A stretch of DNA of 64,000 nucleotides, taken from the NCBI GenBank assembly GCA_900314855.1, contig OMWZ01000007.1:1-64000 (forward strand). The letters are read 5' to 3'. The first letter of the stretch is position 1. Every line of letters begins with the position of its first letter. Of the stretch, positions 27,917 to 37,059 are shown in pieces. The position numbers and the translations under genes are program-made. Source of the DNA: an uncultured Selenomonadales bacterium. Lineage in GTDB: Bacteria > Bacillota > Negativicutes > Acidaminococcales > Acidaminococcaceae. The notes under the pieces are model-generated. The model searched no databases and had not been told where the DNA came from. It was given only the letters and a program-made list of their open reading frames with translations.

Positions 27917-28650
27917 TGGGCCGCGCCTCCCTTCCCGGAACCGGCGGCCGTGCCCTGCACTCGATCCGCCGGAATGACTTTGGCGAATTCAAAGGACGGA
28001 TGTTCCGAGGCCGCCGGGACCTGGACCTTGTTCGATTTCGCCACTTCGGCTTTGATGCCCCAGAACTTGAAGTTGTCCAGGACGCCGCCGCGCAGTTTCA
28101 GGGACGATTCCATGGTCTGCGGGTTGCCGATGGCCCGGATGACGAAGGGAGCCGCCAGGCGCGTCTCATTGACCAGGACCGTCGGTCCCACGCAGCGGAT
28201 TTCGCTCCGGCCCGTGACACGCTGGTCGTTGATGGCAATGGCTTCGGCGCCGGCGGCGCGAAGTTCGTTGACAACGCGGAGCAGATCTTCGTCGTGGATG
28301 ATGTACAGGTTCTGGTTTTCGCCGGGTTTGACGGCCTGCTGGCTGTCATCGACCGTGAGGACGACTCCCTTGCCTTCCAGGGCCGTCAGGCCCGCGTAGG
28401 CGTTCAGGTTGTCCATTTCCTTCTTCAGCGTCGACGACACCTTGCCCGTCCGGTACTGTTCCAGTTCGGCGGCCAGCTTGTTCCGGTCTGCCTCCACCTG
28501 CTGCAGACGGACGGACAGATCTTCCGCGCGCTGGACCGACACCGTCTGGGCCTGCCGGTTCGATTTCAGCTGCATGGAAATCATGAAGCCCATAATGGCA
28601 CAGACCACGAAAATCAGGATTTTCGTGTAGTGCCGATTCACTGTAACCAT
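27913..28650 (-). CDS. DUF881 family protein (YlxW/YlxX type)
   Basis: The protein of about 245 aa has one N-terminal membrane anchor (ILIFVVCAIMGFMISM), a coiled coil (residues 40-70) and a C-terminal DUF881 domain with IIHDEDLLRVVNELRAAGAE and AIAINDQRVTGRSEIRCVGP. Genes of this family sit between ftsQ and ftsZ in Bacillota; the function is unknown but division-linked. I use the ATG at 28650 with AAGGAGAG upstream; the longer frame has no ribosome site and atypical composition. Confidence 0.9.
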   Translation of the reverse strand: MVTVNRHYTKILIFVVCAIMGFMISMQLKSNRQAQTVSVQRAEDLSVRLQQVEADRNKLAAELEQYRTGKVSSTLKKEMDNLNAYAGLTALEGKGVVLTVDDSQQAVKPGENQNLYIIHDEDLLRVVNELRAAGAEAIAINDQRVTGRSEIRCVGPTVLVNETRLAAPFVIRAIGNPQTMESSLKLRGGVLDNFKFWGIKAEVAKSNKVQVPAASEHPSFEFAKVIPADRVQGTAAGSGKGGAAQ

Positions 28651-28726
28651 AACGTATTCTTTCTCTCCTTCCGCGATTGCCCGCCGGGACGGCGGAAAGG
28701 CGCCGGTTCTTCTGCCGCGGCGGCGC

Positions 28727-29629
28727 TCATCCTTTCGGTTTCGCCGCCTGGGCAGCCGCTTCCTTTGCCTGTTCGGCCCGGAGCCGTTCCCGCTTTTCCT
28801 GCTGGGCCTTCTGCTCCTGCCGCTCCCGCTGCGCCATTTCAAGCCGCTGCTGTTCCACGGCGGAATCCTTGAGGCGCACATACGGTTTGCTGTATTCCAG
28901 GTCCATGTAGAGCGCCTGGATGTTCTTCCCCTTCATTTCATCGTAGACCGTCATGAAGAGTTCCGACTTGCCCGCCAGTTCGTTGACAGGGCCAAGCATA
29001 ACGGGGAAGCCGTAGTCCATGCGCAGGACGAGTTTATGGTTGCTGTCGACACATAGTTCCGCCACATGCTGCTTCGCTTCCGGAGACAGTTTCTGCAGGA
29101 AACGGAGCACTTCTTTCGTTTCGTCCGATTCCACCGTGTCCCCCGTGAAGACGTTGGCCACGCGGAGCCCTGTCAGGCGCGGGACCGAGGCATCCTTGAT
29201 GCCGTCCGTCACATCGAGGACCAGGCCCTGGCCGTCCAGCTTGGCATAGTCGCCGTAGCCGGCCTGCACGTACAGGACGGGCACGCGTTCGGTCACGTAG
29301 ATGTGGAGTTCCGGCGGGACGCCAAGACGATACGAGGCTTCGGCCTTTTCCACCCGCACGTCGCCCCGGAGTCCCTTCAGGATGGCGCTCCGGGAGAGCC
29401 GGAAAAGATTCACGGGACGCTGGCTCCCGCCCATCCGCAGGATCTGGTCCTCCGTGATCTGGTCCGTGCCGTGGATGCGGAGGACGCCGAAGGCGAACTG
29501 CGGACGATGGACAAAATGCCAGGTCCCGCCGAAAAGGGCCACCGCCAGGACGAGAAAAAAGAGCGCACGGAGCCGCCTGGCGCGAACGCGCCGGCGATTT
29601 TCCCTCAACCGTTCTTCCATGGTCTTCAT
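28727..29629 (-). CDS. ftsQ: FtsQ/DivIB division protein
   Basis: This 300-aa bitopic membrane protein has a basic cytoplasmic tail, a membrane segment (ALFFLVLAVALFGGTWHFV, residues 23-41), a POTRA domain (FAFGVLRIHGTDQITEDQIL) and the FtsQ/DivIB beta domain. It ends with a Gln/Glu/Arg-rich helical tail of about 40 residues. It links FtsL partners in the divisome. It lies downstream of ddl in normal dcw order. Confidence 0.92.
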   Translation of the reverse strand: MKTMEERLRENRRRVRARRLRALFFLVLAVALFGGTWHFVHRPQFAFGVLRIHGTDQITEDQILRMGGSQRPVNLFRLSRSAILKGLRGDVRVEKAEASYRLGVPPELHIYVTERVPVLYVQAGYGDYAKLDGQGLVLDVTDGIKDASVPRLTGLRVANVFTGDTVESDETKEVLRFLQKLSPEAKQHVAELCVDSNHKLVLRMDYGFPVMLGPVNELAGKSELFMTVYDEMKGKNIQALYMDLEYSKPYVRLKDSAVEQQRLEMAQRERQEQKAQQEKRERLRAEQAKEAAAQAAKPKG

Positions 29630-29699
29630 CGTTGGGCTCCTCTACTCTACGCTCCCTGGCGGCGGCCGGAACGCGATTCCGCTGCCGCGCCGGCCTGTC

Positions 29700-30647
29700 T
29701 CACGCGTGCGCTGTCTGCAGGATTTTTTCGCACAAATCGCCGAAGGAAATGCCTGCGGCCCTGGCAGCGTCCGGCACGAGGCTCGTCGGCGTCATGCCCG
29801 GCACGGTGTTCATTTCCAGGACATAGCACTTGCCGTCCGCACCGATCATGCAGTCTGTCCGGGCCACGCCATCGCAGCCCAGGACGTCGAAGGCACGGAC
29901 GGAAATATCCGCCAGTTCCCGCAAGGTCACTTCCGGCAGCGGCGCCGGTACCACGTGGACGACGCCCCCGACGGAATATTTGGATGTGAAATCATAGAAT
30001 TCGGCCCGCGGCTTGACCAGGACGACAGGCCAGACCGTCACGGACCCGTCCGTTTCCCGCATCATGCAGACCGACGTTTCCTGACCGGCGATATAGCGTT
30101 CCACCAGGACTTCCTTGTCGTAGGAGAAGGCCGTGCGGAGGGCGTTCTCCACCTCGGCTTCGGTCTTGGCGATTGTCACGCCGATGCTGGACCCCTGCGA
30201 GGCAGGTTTGATGACCACAGGCAGGGAATATTTCGCGACGACCTTCGCGGCCAGGTCCGGATCATCCTTGTCCTTGTCATAATAAAAGTCCGCTTCGGGC
30301 GTCGGGACCCCGCTGCCCAAAAAGACGCGTTTTGTCGCGATCTTGTTCATGCACAGGGCGCTGGACAGAACGTTGGATCCCGTATAAGGCACCCCCATCA
30401 TTTCCAGGGCGCTCTGGAGCCGCCCGTCTTCGCCATAAAGGCCATGGACGGCCACGAAGACCACTTCGGCGCCGCTGGCTTTCAACTGTTCGGAAAAATC
30501 GCGGGGATTAAGGCGGATTTCCGCCACTTCGTAGCCCTTTTCCCGCAGGGCTGCCGCAATGGCCTTGCCCGTGGACAGGGAGATTTCGGATTCTTCCGAA
30601 GGGCCGCCCATAACGACCGCGACCGTACTGGATTTTCTGAATGTCAT
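29700..30647 (-). CDS. ddl: D-alanine--D-alanine ligase
   Basis: This 315-aa ATP-grasp protein carries VVMGGPSEESEISLSTGKAI, KPASQGSSIGVTI and the C-terminal EMNTVPGMTPTSLVP of Ddl enzymes. It makes the D-Ala-D-Ala dipeptide used by MurF. It overlaps murC by four bases. A tyrosine rather than phenylalanine in the active-site loop (VERYIAGQE region) does not by itself suggest a D-Lac ligase. Confidence 0.96.
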   Translation of the reverse strand: MTFRKSSTVAVVMGGPSEESEISLSTGKAIAAALREKGYEVAEIRLNPRDFSEQLKASGAEVVFVAVHGLYGEDGRLQSALEMMGVPYTGSNVLSSALCMNKIATKRVFLGSGVPTPEADFYYDKDKDDPDLAAKVVAKYSLPVVIKPASQGSSIGVTIAKTEAEVENALRTAFSYDKEVLVERYIAGQETSVCMMRETDGSVTVWPVVLVKPRAEFYDFTSKYSVGGVVHVVPAPLPEVTLRELADISVRAFDVLGCDGVARTDCMIGADGKCYVLEMNTVPGMTPTSLVPDAARAAGISFGDLCEKILQTAHA

Positions 30648-32029
30648 GGTTCCACCTCCCGCAGTTCTCGAAGCACCTCTTCCCCAATGCGGTATACGTC
30701 ACCGGCTCCCATGGTCAGGACCAGGTCTCCTGTCACGGCGTTCTGGACCAGATAGGTTTCCACTTCGTCGAAACCGTCGATATACCGCACGTCCTGTCCC
30801 GTCGTCCTGCGGATGTCCTCCGCCAGGGCTTCGCTCGTCACACCTTCGATGGGCTCCTCGCCTGCCGAATAGATTCGCGTCAGGATCAGCTTGTCACAAT
30901 GGCGGAAGCAGGTGCAGAATTCGTCGTGGAGCAGCTTCGTCCGCGTAAACCGATGCGGCTGGAAGACGCACACCACTTCCCGGGCTTCCGTTTCCTTGGC
31001 GGCCCGCAGGGTGGCGGCGATTTCCGTCGGATGATGGGCATAGTCGTCGACGACCCAAATCCCGCGGCAGCGGCCCTTCGTCTCAAAGCGGCGCTTCGCC
31101 CCGGCAAAGCGCTCCAGGGAATCCCGAAGCGACTCGAAGGGAACCCCCATAAGCAAGGCAGCGCTGGTCGCCCCCAGGCTGTCGAGCACGTTGTGCCGGC
31201 CTGGGATCCGCAAACGGATCGTGCCCAGCTTTTCCCCGTGATGGTACAGGTCGTAGCTGTTGCCGTCGTGAGTATGCCGGATGTCCCTGGCATAGTAGTC
31301 GCAGTCTTCCGTCAGGCCATACGTGACAAAGGGACGGTCCGTTTCCTGCGCCAGCCGGCGCACTTTGGGATTGTCCATGCAGAGGACGCCCGTGCCGCCC
31401 TCCTTCATGTCGCCCAGGAACTGCTTGAAGGCCTGATAGATATTCTCCTCCGTCCCGTAATGGTCCAGGTGATCGTCCTCAATGTTCGTAATCACGGGGA
31501 GATACGGGTGGAATTTGAGAAAAGAGCCGTCGCTCTCGTCCGACTCGGCCACGACCCAGGGACTCTTGCCATCCCGGGCATTGCCGCCTAGGGACTGGAC
31601 GTCGCCCCCGATGACCACCGTCGGGTCCAGGCCCGCTTCCGCCGCGATGACTGAAATCATGGCGCTCGTCGTCGTCTTCCCGTGGGCACCAGCCACGGCA
31701 ACCCCCCTGGCGCCCTCCTTGTTCAGCAATTCCTTCAGGACATCGCTGCGGTGCAGGACAGGAATGCCTTTCGCCTTAGCCGCAGCCAGCTCCACATTGT
31801 CTGGATGGATGGCGCTGGAAACCACGACGGCGTCCGCCCCGTCCACTTGGGACGCGTCGTGCCCCATAAAGACCATGGCATTGGCCTCGGCCAACTGTTC
31901 CGCCATATGGCCGGCATGCAGGTCCGACCCGGTCACGTCATAGCCCCGCTTCACCAGGACATAGGCCAGGGCACTCATGCCGGCGCCGCCGATGCCGATA
32001 AAGTGGATATGTCTGTACTGTTCCAACAT
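30644..32029 (-). CDS. murC: UDP-N-acetylmuramate--L-alanine ligase
   Basis: This 461-aa Mur ligase has the Rossmann start IHFIGIGGAGMSALAYVL, the ATP loop GAHGKTTTSAM and the DDYAHHPTEI motif of MurC. It adds L-Ala to UDP-MurNAc in the cytoplasm. It lies between murG and ddl. In many Bacillota murB sits here; it is absent from this cluster. Confidence 0.98.
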   Translation of the reverse strand: MLEQYRHIHFIGIGGAGMSALAYVLVKRGYDVTGSDLHAGHMAEQLAEANAMVFMGHDASQVDGADAVVVSSAIHPDNVELAAAKAKGIPVLHRSDVLKELLNKEGARGVAVAGAHGKTTTSAMISVIAAEAGLDPTVVIGGDVQSLGGNARDGKSPWVVAESDESDGSFLKFHPYLPVITNIEDDHLDHYGTEENIYQAFKQFLGDMKEGGTGVLCMDNPKVRRLAQETDRPFVTYGLTEDCDYYARDIRHTHDGNSYDLYHHGEKLGTIRLRIPGRHNVLDSLGATSAALLMGVPFESLRDSLERFAGAKRRFETKGRCRGIWVVDDYAHHPTEIAATLRAAKETEAREVVCVFQPHRFTRTKLLHDEFCTCFRHCDKLILTRIYSAGEEPIEGVTSEALAEDIRRTTGQDVRYIDGFDEVETYLVQNAVTGDLVLTMGAGDVYRIGEEVLRELREVEP

Positions 32030-32094
32030 CTAAAAAATCCCCCTGCTTTTCGTACGGTATTGCTTGTTTCCGCCGTCCGCGGATCCGGTTCCTG

Positions 32095-33213
32095 TCAACG
32101 CACGCGCCGTGTGCCTCGGGCCAGCGCCAGCGACTGCCTGGCGATTTCCTGGGCCGCCCTGGGCCTTCCGGCCTGGCGGGCTGCCTTCTGCATCCGGCGC
32201 AGTCGGTCTTTATGCAGGAGCAGGTCTTCGATTTTCTCCTGCAGGGCGTCCCCCGTCAGTTCCCGGTCTAGGATTACCTCGGCCGCGCCGGCGGCTTCCA
32301 GGGCCCGGGCGTTGAATTCCTGGTGGTTTGCCGTCGCGTGTGGAAACGGGACCAGGATCGACGGGATGCCCCTGGCCGTCAATTCCGCCAGCCCGATGGC
32401 GCCGGAACGGAACACCGCCAGATCCGCCGCGGCCAGGGCCAGCGGCATATCATACAGATACGGCTCGATGTGGATGTTGCCGGCAAACCCGCCGGCAGCC
32501 TTCACCTCGTCCATGTATTGGTCGTAATTGTTCTTGCCCGTGGCGTGCAGGACCTGCACATCATCACGGCCGGACAGGCGTTTTTCCACCTGCAGGACCG
32601 CCTTATTGATGGACGCCGCCCCCAGGCTGCCGCCGGCGACGAGGACCGTCATCTTGTCCGCGTCCAGGCCAAAGGCCCGCAAGCCGTCTTCCCGCCTGCA
32701 GCGCAGGATATCCGCCCGGATGGGATTGCCTGTGAAGATTTTCCGGGCCTTCCCCTTGAAATACTTGTCCGCTTCGCTGTACCCCAAAAAGATACGCTCC
32801 ACGAAGCGGGACAAAATCTTGTTGGTCACGCCAGGCAAGGCGTTCTGCTCCTGCACGCAGACCGGAACACCCTTCAGGGCAGCCCAGAAGCAGATAGGAC
32901 CACACACGTAGCCGCCCGTGCCGATGACCAGGTCCGGGCGAAACTCGTCCAGGACGCGCTTTGCCTCCCAAAGCCCCTTGCCCAGCTTATAGAACGAGCG
33001 GAGAGTGTCCAGGCTGAGGCTCCGCCGAAAGCCCTGGACATCGATAAAGTCGATGGGATAGCCGGCCCGTGGGACCAGGTCCTTTTCCAGGCCATGCCGG
33101 GTGCCGACGAAGCGGATCTCCGCTTCCGGCTCCAGTTCCCGGATCGTATCGGCGAGGGTCAGGGCCGGATAGATATGTCCGCCGGTCCCGCCGCCGGATA
33201 AGATGATCTTCAT
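32095..33213 (-). CDS. murG: MurG glycosyltransferase (lipid II synthase)
   Basis: This 372-aa protein begins MKIILSGGGTGGHIYPALTL, the MurG glycine loop, and has VCVQEQNALPGVTNKIL and FRSGAIGLAELTARGIPSIL in the donor-binding half. It adds GlcNAc to lipid I at the inner face of the membrane. Its start overlaps the murD stop (CATGA arrangement), which leaves no room for an ftsW gene between the two. Confidence 0.98.
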   Translation of the reverse strand: MKIILSGGGTGGHIYPALTLADTIRELEPEAEIRFVGTRHGLEKDLVPRAGYPIDFIDVQGFRRSLSLDTLRSFYKLGKGLWEAKRVLDEFRPDLVIGTGGYVCGPICFWAALKGVPVCVQEQNALPGVTNKILSRFVERIFLGYSEADKYFKGKARKIFTGNPIRADILRCRREDGLRAFGLDADKMTVLVAGGSLGAASINKAVLQVEKRLSGRDDVQVLHATGKNNYDQYMDEVKAAGGFAGNIHIEPYLYDMPLALAAADLAVFRSGAIGLAELTARGIPSILVPFPHATANHQEFNARALEAAGAAEVILDRELTGDALQEKIEDLLLHKDRLRRMQKAARQAGRPRAAQEIARQSLALARGTRRVR

Positions 33214-34664
33214 GCCTGCCTCCGTTCTTCGCCGGGGACACGGGTCGTGTCCCTCTCCTTTTCCGGGTTCTGCCCGTCCTGCGCCGCGAAGCCGTGGACC
33301 AGTTCCTTGAAATACCGGCCCCGTTCGCCCATGTCATGGAACATATCGAAGGATGAGCACGCCGGCGACAACAGGACGACCTGCCCCGGCAAGGCCAAGG
33401 CGTGCGCCTTGGCAACGGCATCCTGGAAACTGTCGGCTTTCAAAATGTTCGGTACGCCGGCACGGACAGCTGCTTCGTAGAAGCGTTCCCGCGCCGCGCC
33501 CAGGAGGATCAGGGCGTCGGTCTTTTTCGCCGCCAGGTCCATCATGGACTCCAGCGGGGTCAGCTTATCATGCCCGCCGGCCAAGAGAATGACGTGTCCC
33601 CTGGGGAAAGCCTCCAGGGCCTTAATGGTCGAATCCGTATTGGTGGCCTTCGAATCATTGTAATACGGCACGCCACGGATCGTCGCCACGTACTCGATGC
33701 GGTGTTCCACGCCCCGGAAAGACAGGAGCACCTTGCGGATGTTTTCAATGGATACGCCCGCAAAGAACCCGCAGCAGATGGCCGCCAGCACGTTTTCCTC
33801 GTTATGGCCGCCAAAAATCTTCAATTCGTCGCGGTGGCAGATCTCGTGAACCTGGCCGTCCCACTTCAGGAAGAAGGTCCCGTCCCGCAGGTAGGCGCCT
33901 TCGGGCAGGATCACTTTCCGGCTGAAGTAGCACAGGCGGGATTTGGCGTAGCGTCCCCACATGCGGACTTCTTCGTCGTCGGAATTGAGAATCGTCAATT
34001 CCCGCGCCGTCTGTTTACAGAAAATGTTTCGTTTGCACCGCGCGTACTCTTCCATGGATCCGTGACGCTCCAGATGATCTGGTGTCAGGTTCAGCACGGC
34101 GGCGATGTCGGGATGGAAATCCAGGACCGATTCGAGCTGGAAACTGGACAGTTCCGCCGCCGTCCAGTCGTCTTTGCCCAGGCCTTCCACCTGGACGCTC
34201 AGGGCCAGCCCGATATTGCCGCCCACGACAGACTTGCACGGCAGGGTTTTCAGCATCTCTCCCACCAGGGTCGTCGTCGTCGTCTTGCCGTTCGTTCCCG
34301 TAATCGCGATCATATGGCCGGCATAGCCTCGCCAGGCCATTTCCACTTCGCCCATGACTTCGATGCCCTGCCGGCGCGCTTCCTCCAGGAAGGGAAGCGT
34401 ATAGGGCACGGCCGGAGACAAGACGATTTGCTGTACTTCGGGCAGGATCTCTTCGGGATGCCCCGAAACAAACCCGCCGCCGCGTTGCTGCAGCAGCGCC
34501 GCCAGGGCCGGTTCCAGTTCCTGCGGCCGGTCGTCATACAAAAAGACCCGCTTGCCCTGGCGGGCCAGCACGCCCGCGGCCCCGCGGCCGCTGATGCCGG
34601 CTCCCACCACCAGGACGGAAGAAACGGCACGGGGCGCTTCTTCCTGTTTTTTTCCGAATAACAT
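33210..34664 (-). CDS. murD: UDP-N-acetylmuramoylalanine--D-glutamate ligase
   Basis: This 484-aa protein has an N-terminal VLVVGAGISGRGAAGVLARQ loop, the ATP motif ITGTNGKTTTTTLVGEM and the NDSKATNTDSTIKALE motif of MurD. It adds D-Glu to UDP-MurNAc-L-Ala. It lies directly between mraY and murG, with coupling to murG, and is slightly longer than the usual 450 aa because of a charged C-terminal tail. Confidence 0.97.
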   Translation of the reverse strand: MLFGKKQEEAPRAVSSVLVVGAGISGRGAAGVLARQGKRVFLYDDRPQELEPALAALLQQRGGGFVSGHPEEILPEVQQIVLSPAVPYTLPFLEEARRQGIEVMGEVEMAWRGYAGHMIAITGTNGKTTTTTLVGEMLKTLPCKSVVGGNIGLALSVQVEGLGKDDWTAAELSSFQLESVLDFHPDIAAVLNLTPDHLERHGSMEEYARCKRNIFCKQTARELTILNSDDEEVRMWGRYAKSRLCYFSRKVILPEGAYLRDGTFFLKWDGQVHEICHRDELKIFGGHNEENVLAAICCGFFAGVSIENIRKVLLSFRGVEHRIEYVATIRGVPYYNDSKATNTDSTIKALEAFPRGHVILLAGGHDKLTPLESMMDLAAKKTDALILLGAARERFYEAAVRAGVPNILKADSFQDAVAKAHALALPGQVVLLSPACSSFDMFHDMGERGRYFKELVHGFAAQDGQNPEKERDTTRVPGEERRQA

Positions 34665-34672
34665 GGATTCCC

Positions 34673-35662
34673 TTACCCCCGTAAGTAATTGAAAAGCAGA
34701 GCCAGGGACAGGCCGCAGCAGACGACACTGGCCGCCGTGAAGACAGCCACGACTTTCGTCTCTTTCCAGCCGCCCAGCTCGAAGTGATGATGGATCGGCG
34801 TCATGCGGAAGAACCGTTTGCCTCCCGTGCGCCGGAAATAGGCCACCTGGATCATGACGGACAGGGCCTCACACACGTAGACACCGCCCAGGAGGATGAG
34901 CAGCAGTTCCGTGTGGGTCAGGAGCGCCAGGGCCGCCACGGCGCCGCCCAGCGCCAGGGAACCCGTATCGCCCATAAAGACCTTCGCCGGATGGTGGTTC
35001 CAGACCAGAAATCCCGCCAGGGCGCCCACGCCGGCCAGCGCGAAAAGGCTCAGGTCCGCTTCGCCGGCCAGGAGCGCGATGAGCGCGTACGTCAGCAGGA
35101 CCGGCAGGGACACGCAGGAAACAAGGCCGTCCAGCCCGTCCGTCAGGTTGACGGCGTTCGTCGTCCCCACGAGGAGGAAGAAGGCCAGCACGTAGTAGGC
35201 CCAGCCGGCGGGCACGATGAGCTGCGTGCCCGGGATCCACAGCAGGGTCGCCACGGGCCCCGCATGAACTTCGACGTAGTAGATATAGCAGAGGGCCAGG
35301 GCCGTCTGCATGGCGAACTTCTGCTTCGCCGTCAGGCCCAGGTTCCGCTTCTTCACGACTTTGATGTAGTCATCGACAAAGCCAATGACGGCGTGCCCCA
35401 GGGTAAGGACCAGGGCAATGACCACGACCGGGGTGAGCCGGTCCCACAAGAGAACAGACACGGCAAGCCCGGCGAGAATCATGACGCCGCCCATCGTCGG
35501 CGTCCCGCTCTTTTTCTGATGGCTCGCCGGCCCGACTTCACGGATGCTCTGTCCGAACTTGAGCCGGTGCAGGGCAGGGATCACGACCGGCCCCAGGCCC
35601 GCGCACACAATAAACGCTGTCAGCAGAGCGCCCAGCGCCTGCATATCTGAAAATACCCGCAT
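34673..35662 (-). CDS. mraY: MraY, phospho-MurNAc-pentapeptide transferase
   Basis: This protein of about 329 aa has ten predicted membrane segments and the MraY motifs SHQKKSGTPTMGGVMIL, GFVDDYIKV (the aspartate pair) and NLTDGLDGL. It makes lipid I on the inner membrane face. I use the ATG at 35662 with AGAGGAT upstream; a TTG at 35680 extends the frame by six residues without a better ribosome site. Confidence 0.97.
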   Translation of the reverse strand: MRVFSDMQALGALLTAFIVCAGLGPVVIPALHRLKFGQSIREVGPASHQKKSGTPTMGGVMILAGLAVSVLLWDRLTPVVVIALVLTLGHAVIGFVDDYIKVVKKRNLGLTAKQKFAMQTALALCYIYYVEVHAGPVATLLWIPGTQLIVPAGWAYYVLAFFLLVGTTNAVNLTDGLDGLVSCVSLPVLLTYALIALLAGEADLSLFALAGVGALAGFLVWNHHPAKVFMGDTGSLALGGAVAALALLTHTELLLILLGGVYVCEALSVMIQVAYFRRTGGKRFFRMTPIHHHFELGGWKETKVVAVFTAASVVCCGLSLALLFNYLRG

Positions 35663-35676
35663 TCCCAAATCCTCTG

Positions 35677-37059
35677 TCAAAATGATTGAAAAACAGTTCC
35701 AAGGATGCCGTCCACCGCCATGGAGTGGGACCCCTTAAGAAGTACCACGTCGCCAGGCCGCAAAATCTCCCGCAGCCGGGCCTCGGCGCCGGCGCGGTCG
35801 GCAAAATGCCAGGCCGTGACACCATCGGCCCGCGCGGCCTCCCAGGCATGGACCGACTCCGGTCCGTAGGCCAGGAGGAAGTCCGTATGGGCCTTTGCCG
35901 CCAAATGACCCACTTCGGTGTGGGCTTCCGCAGACAGGGAGCCTAACTCCAGCATGTCTGCCACGACAGCAATGGTCCGGCAGGAACCGGCTTCCTTCAG
36001 CCGCGCCAGGGTGGCGAACGCCGCCTCCATGGAGGCAGGGCTGGCGTTGTAGGCGTCATTGAGGACCGTGTACGGCCCAAAGTGCAGCACTTCCTGCCGG
36101 CTGCCCGTCAGCGAAAGGTTCGCCAGCGCCGGTTTCATATCATTTAATTTTACACCAAAGTGACGTCCTACGGCAATAGCGGCGAGGGCATTCATGACGT
36201 TGTGCTCCCCCGTCGCCGGCAGGACCAGGGTTTCCTCTTCCCCGCCGGCATGGCACCGGAACGCGCTGCGGTCGGCGCCGATGGCCAGATCCGTGGCGCG
36301 TACGTCGTCGTCCTCGTGAAGGCCGAACCAGGCCACGGGGACAGCCACCTTTTGCGCCATAGCCCGCACGCGGGGCAAGTCCCCGTTCAGGACGGCGAAA
36401 CCGTCAGCGGGCAAATCCTCAAGGATCTCACTCTTCGCCCGGGCAATGTTGTCCAGGCTGCCCAACTCGCCCAAATGGGTAGCGCCGACGTTCGTGACGA
36501 CGGCCACGTCGGGGCAGGCGATGGCGCACATGGCCTTGATCTGGCCCAAGGCCCGCATCCCCATTTCGACGACGGCGATTTCCGTGTCGGGACGGATTTG
36601 CAGCAATGTCCTGGGCAGGCCGATTTCGTTGTTGAAATTCGCTTCTGTCTTGACCACGCGGTACTTGGCGCCCAGGACCGCGGCAACCATGTCTTTCGTC
36701 GACGTTTTGCCGTTGGAACCCGTAATGGCGACGACCTTCAGGTCCGGGAAGCGCAGACGCCAGGCCCGGGCGATATCCTGGTAGGCCGCCAGCGTATCGG
36801 CCACCTGGAAGACGACCGTGCCGTCGGGCACCTCCACCGGTCCGGAAACGACGACACCCCTGGCGCCGGCGGCGACAGCCTTCCCCGCGTAGACGTGACC
36901 GTCAAAGCGTTCCCCCTTCAGGGCTACGAAAAGTTCTCCCGGCCGGATCGTGCGGGTATCCGTATTGACGCCTGTAAATTCCGGTACCTCCTGCGGACGG
37001 GGTCCCCGGGTGCTGACCTTGGCGCCCGTCGCGGTCACGACCTCCCCTACGGTAATCAT
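35677..37059 (-). CDS. murF: UDP-MurNAc-tripeptide--D-Ala-D-Ala ligase
   Basis: This 460-aa Mur ligase has the ATP loop VVAITGSNGKTSTKDMVAAV and the motif LNDAYNASPASMEAA of MurF. It attaches D-Ala-D-Ala to the muropeptide precursor. Its ATG at 37059 overlaps the murE stop by four bases (ATGA), with AAAGGAAC upstream; the first ATG of the longer frame lies inside murE. Confidence 0.97.
   Translation of the reverse strand: MITVGEVVTATGAKVSTRGPRPQEVPEFTGVNTDTRTIRPGELFVALKGERFDGHVYAGKAVAAGARGVVVSGPVEVPDGTVVFQVADTLAAYQDIARAWRLRFPDLKVVAITGSNGKTSTKDMVAAVLGAKYRVVKTEANFNNEIGLPRTLLQIRPDTEIAVVEMGMRALGQIKAMCAIACPDVAVVTNVGATHLGELGSLDNIARAKSEILEDLPADGFAVLNGDLPRVRAMAQKVAVPVAWFGLHEDDDVRATDLAIGADRSAFRCHAGGEEETLVLPATGEHNVMNALAAIAVGRHFGVKLNDMKPALANLSLTGSRQEVLHFGPYTVLNDAYNASPASMEAAFATLARLKEAGSCRTIAVVADMLELGSLSAEAHTEVGHLAAKAHTDFLLAYGPESVHAWEAARADGVTAWHFADRAGAEARLREILRPGDVVLLKGSHSMAVDGILGTVFQSF

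Noticed and set aside
29700..30647. Ddl as a vancomycin-resistance type D-Ala-D-Lac ligase
   Set aside because: It lies in the normal dcw place and no vanH or vanX type gene is near.
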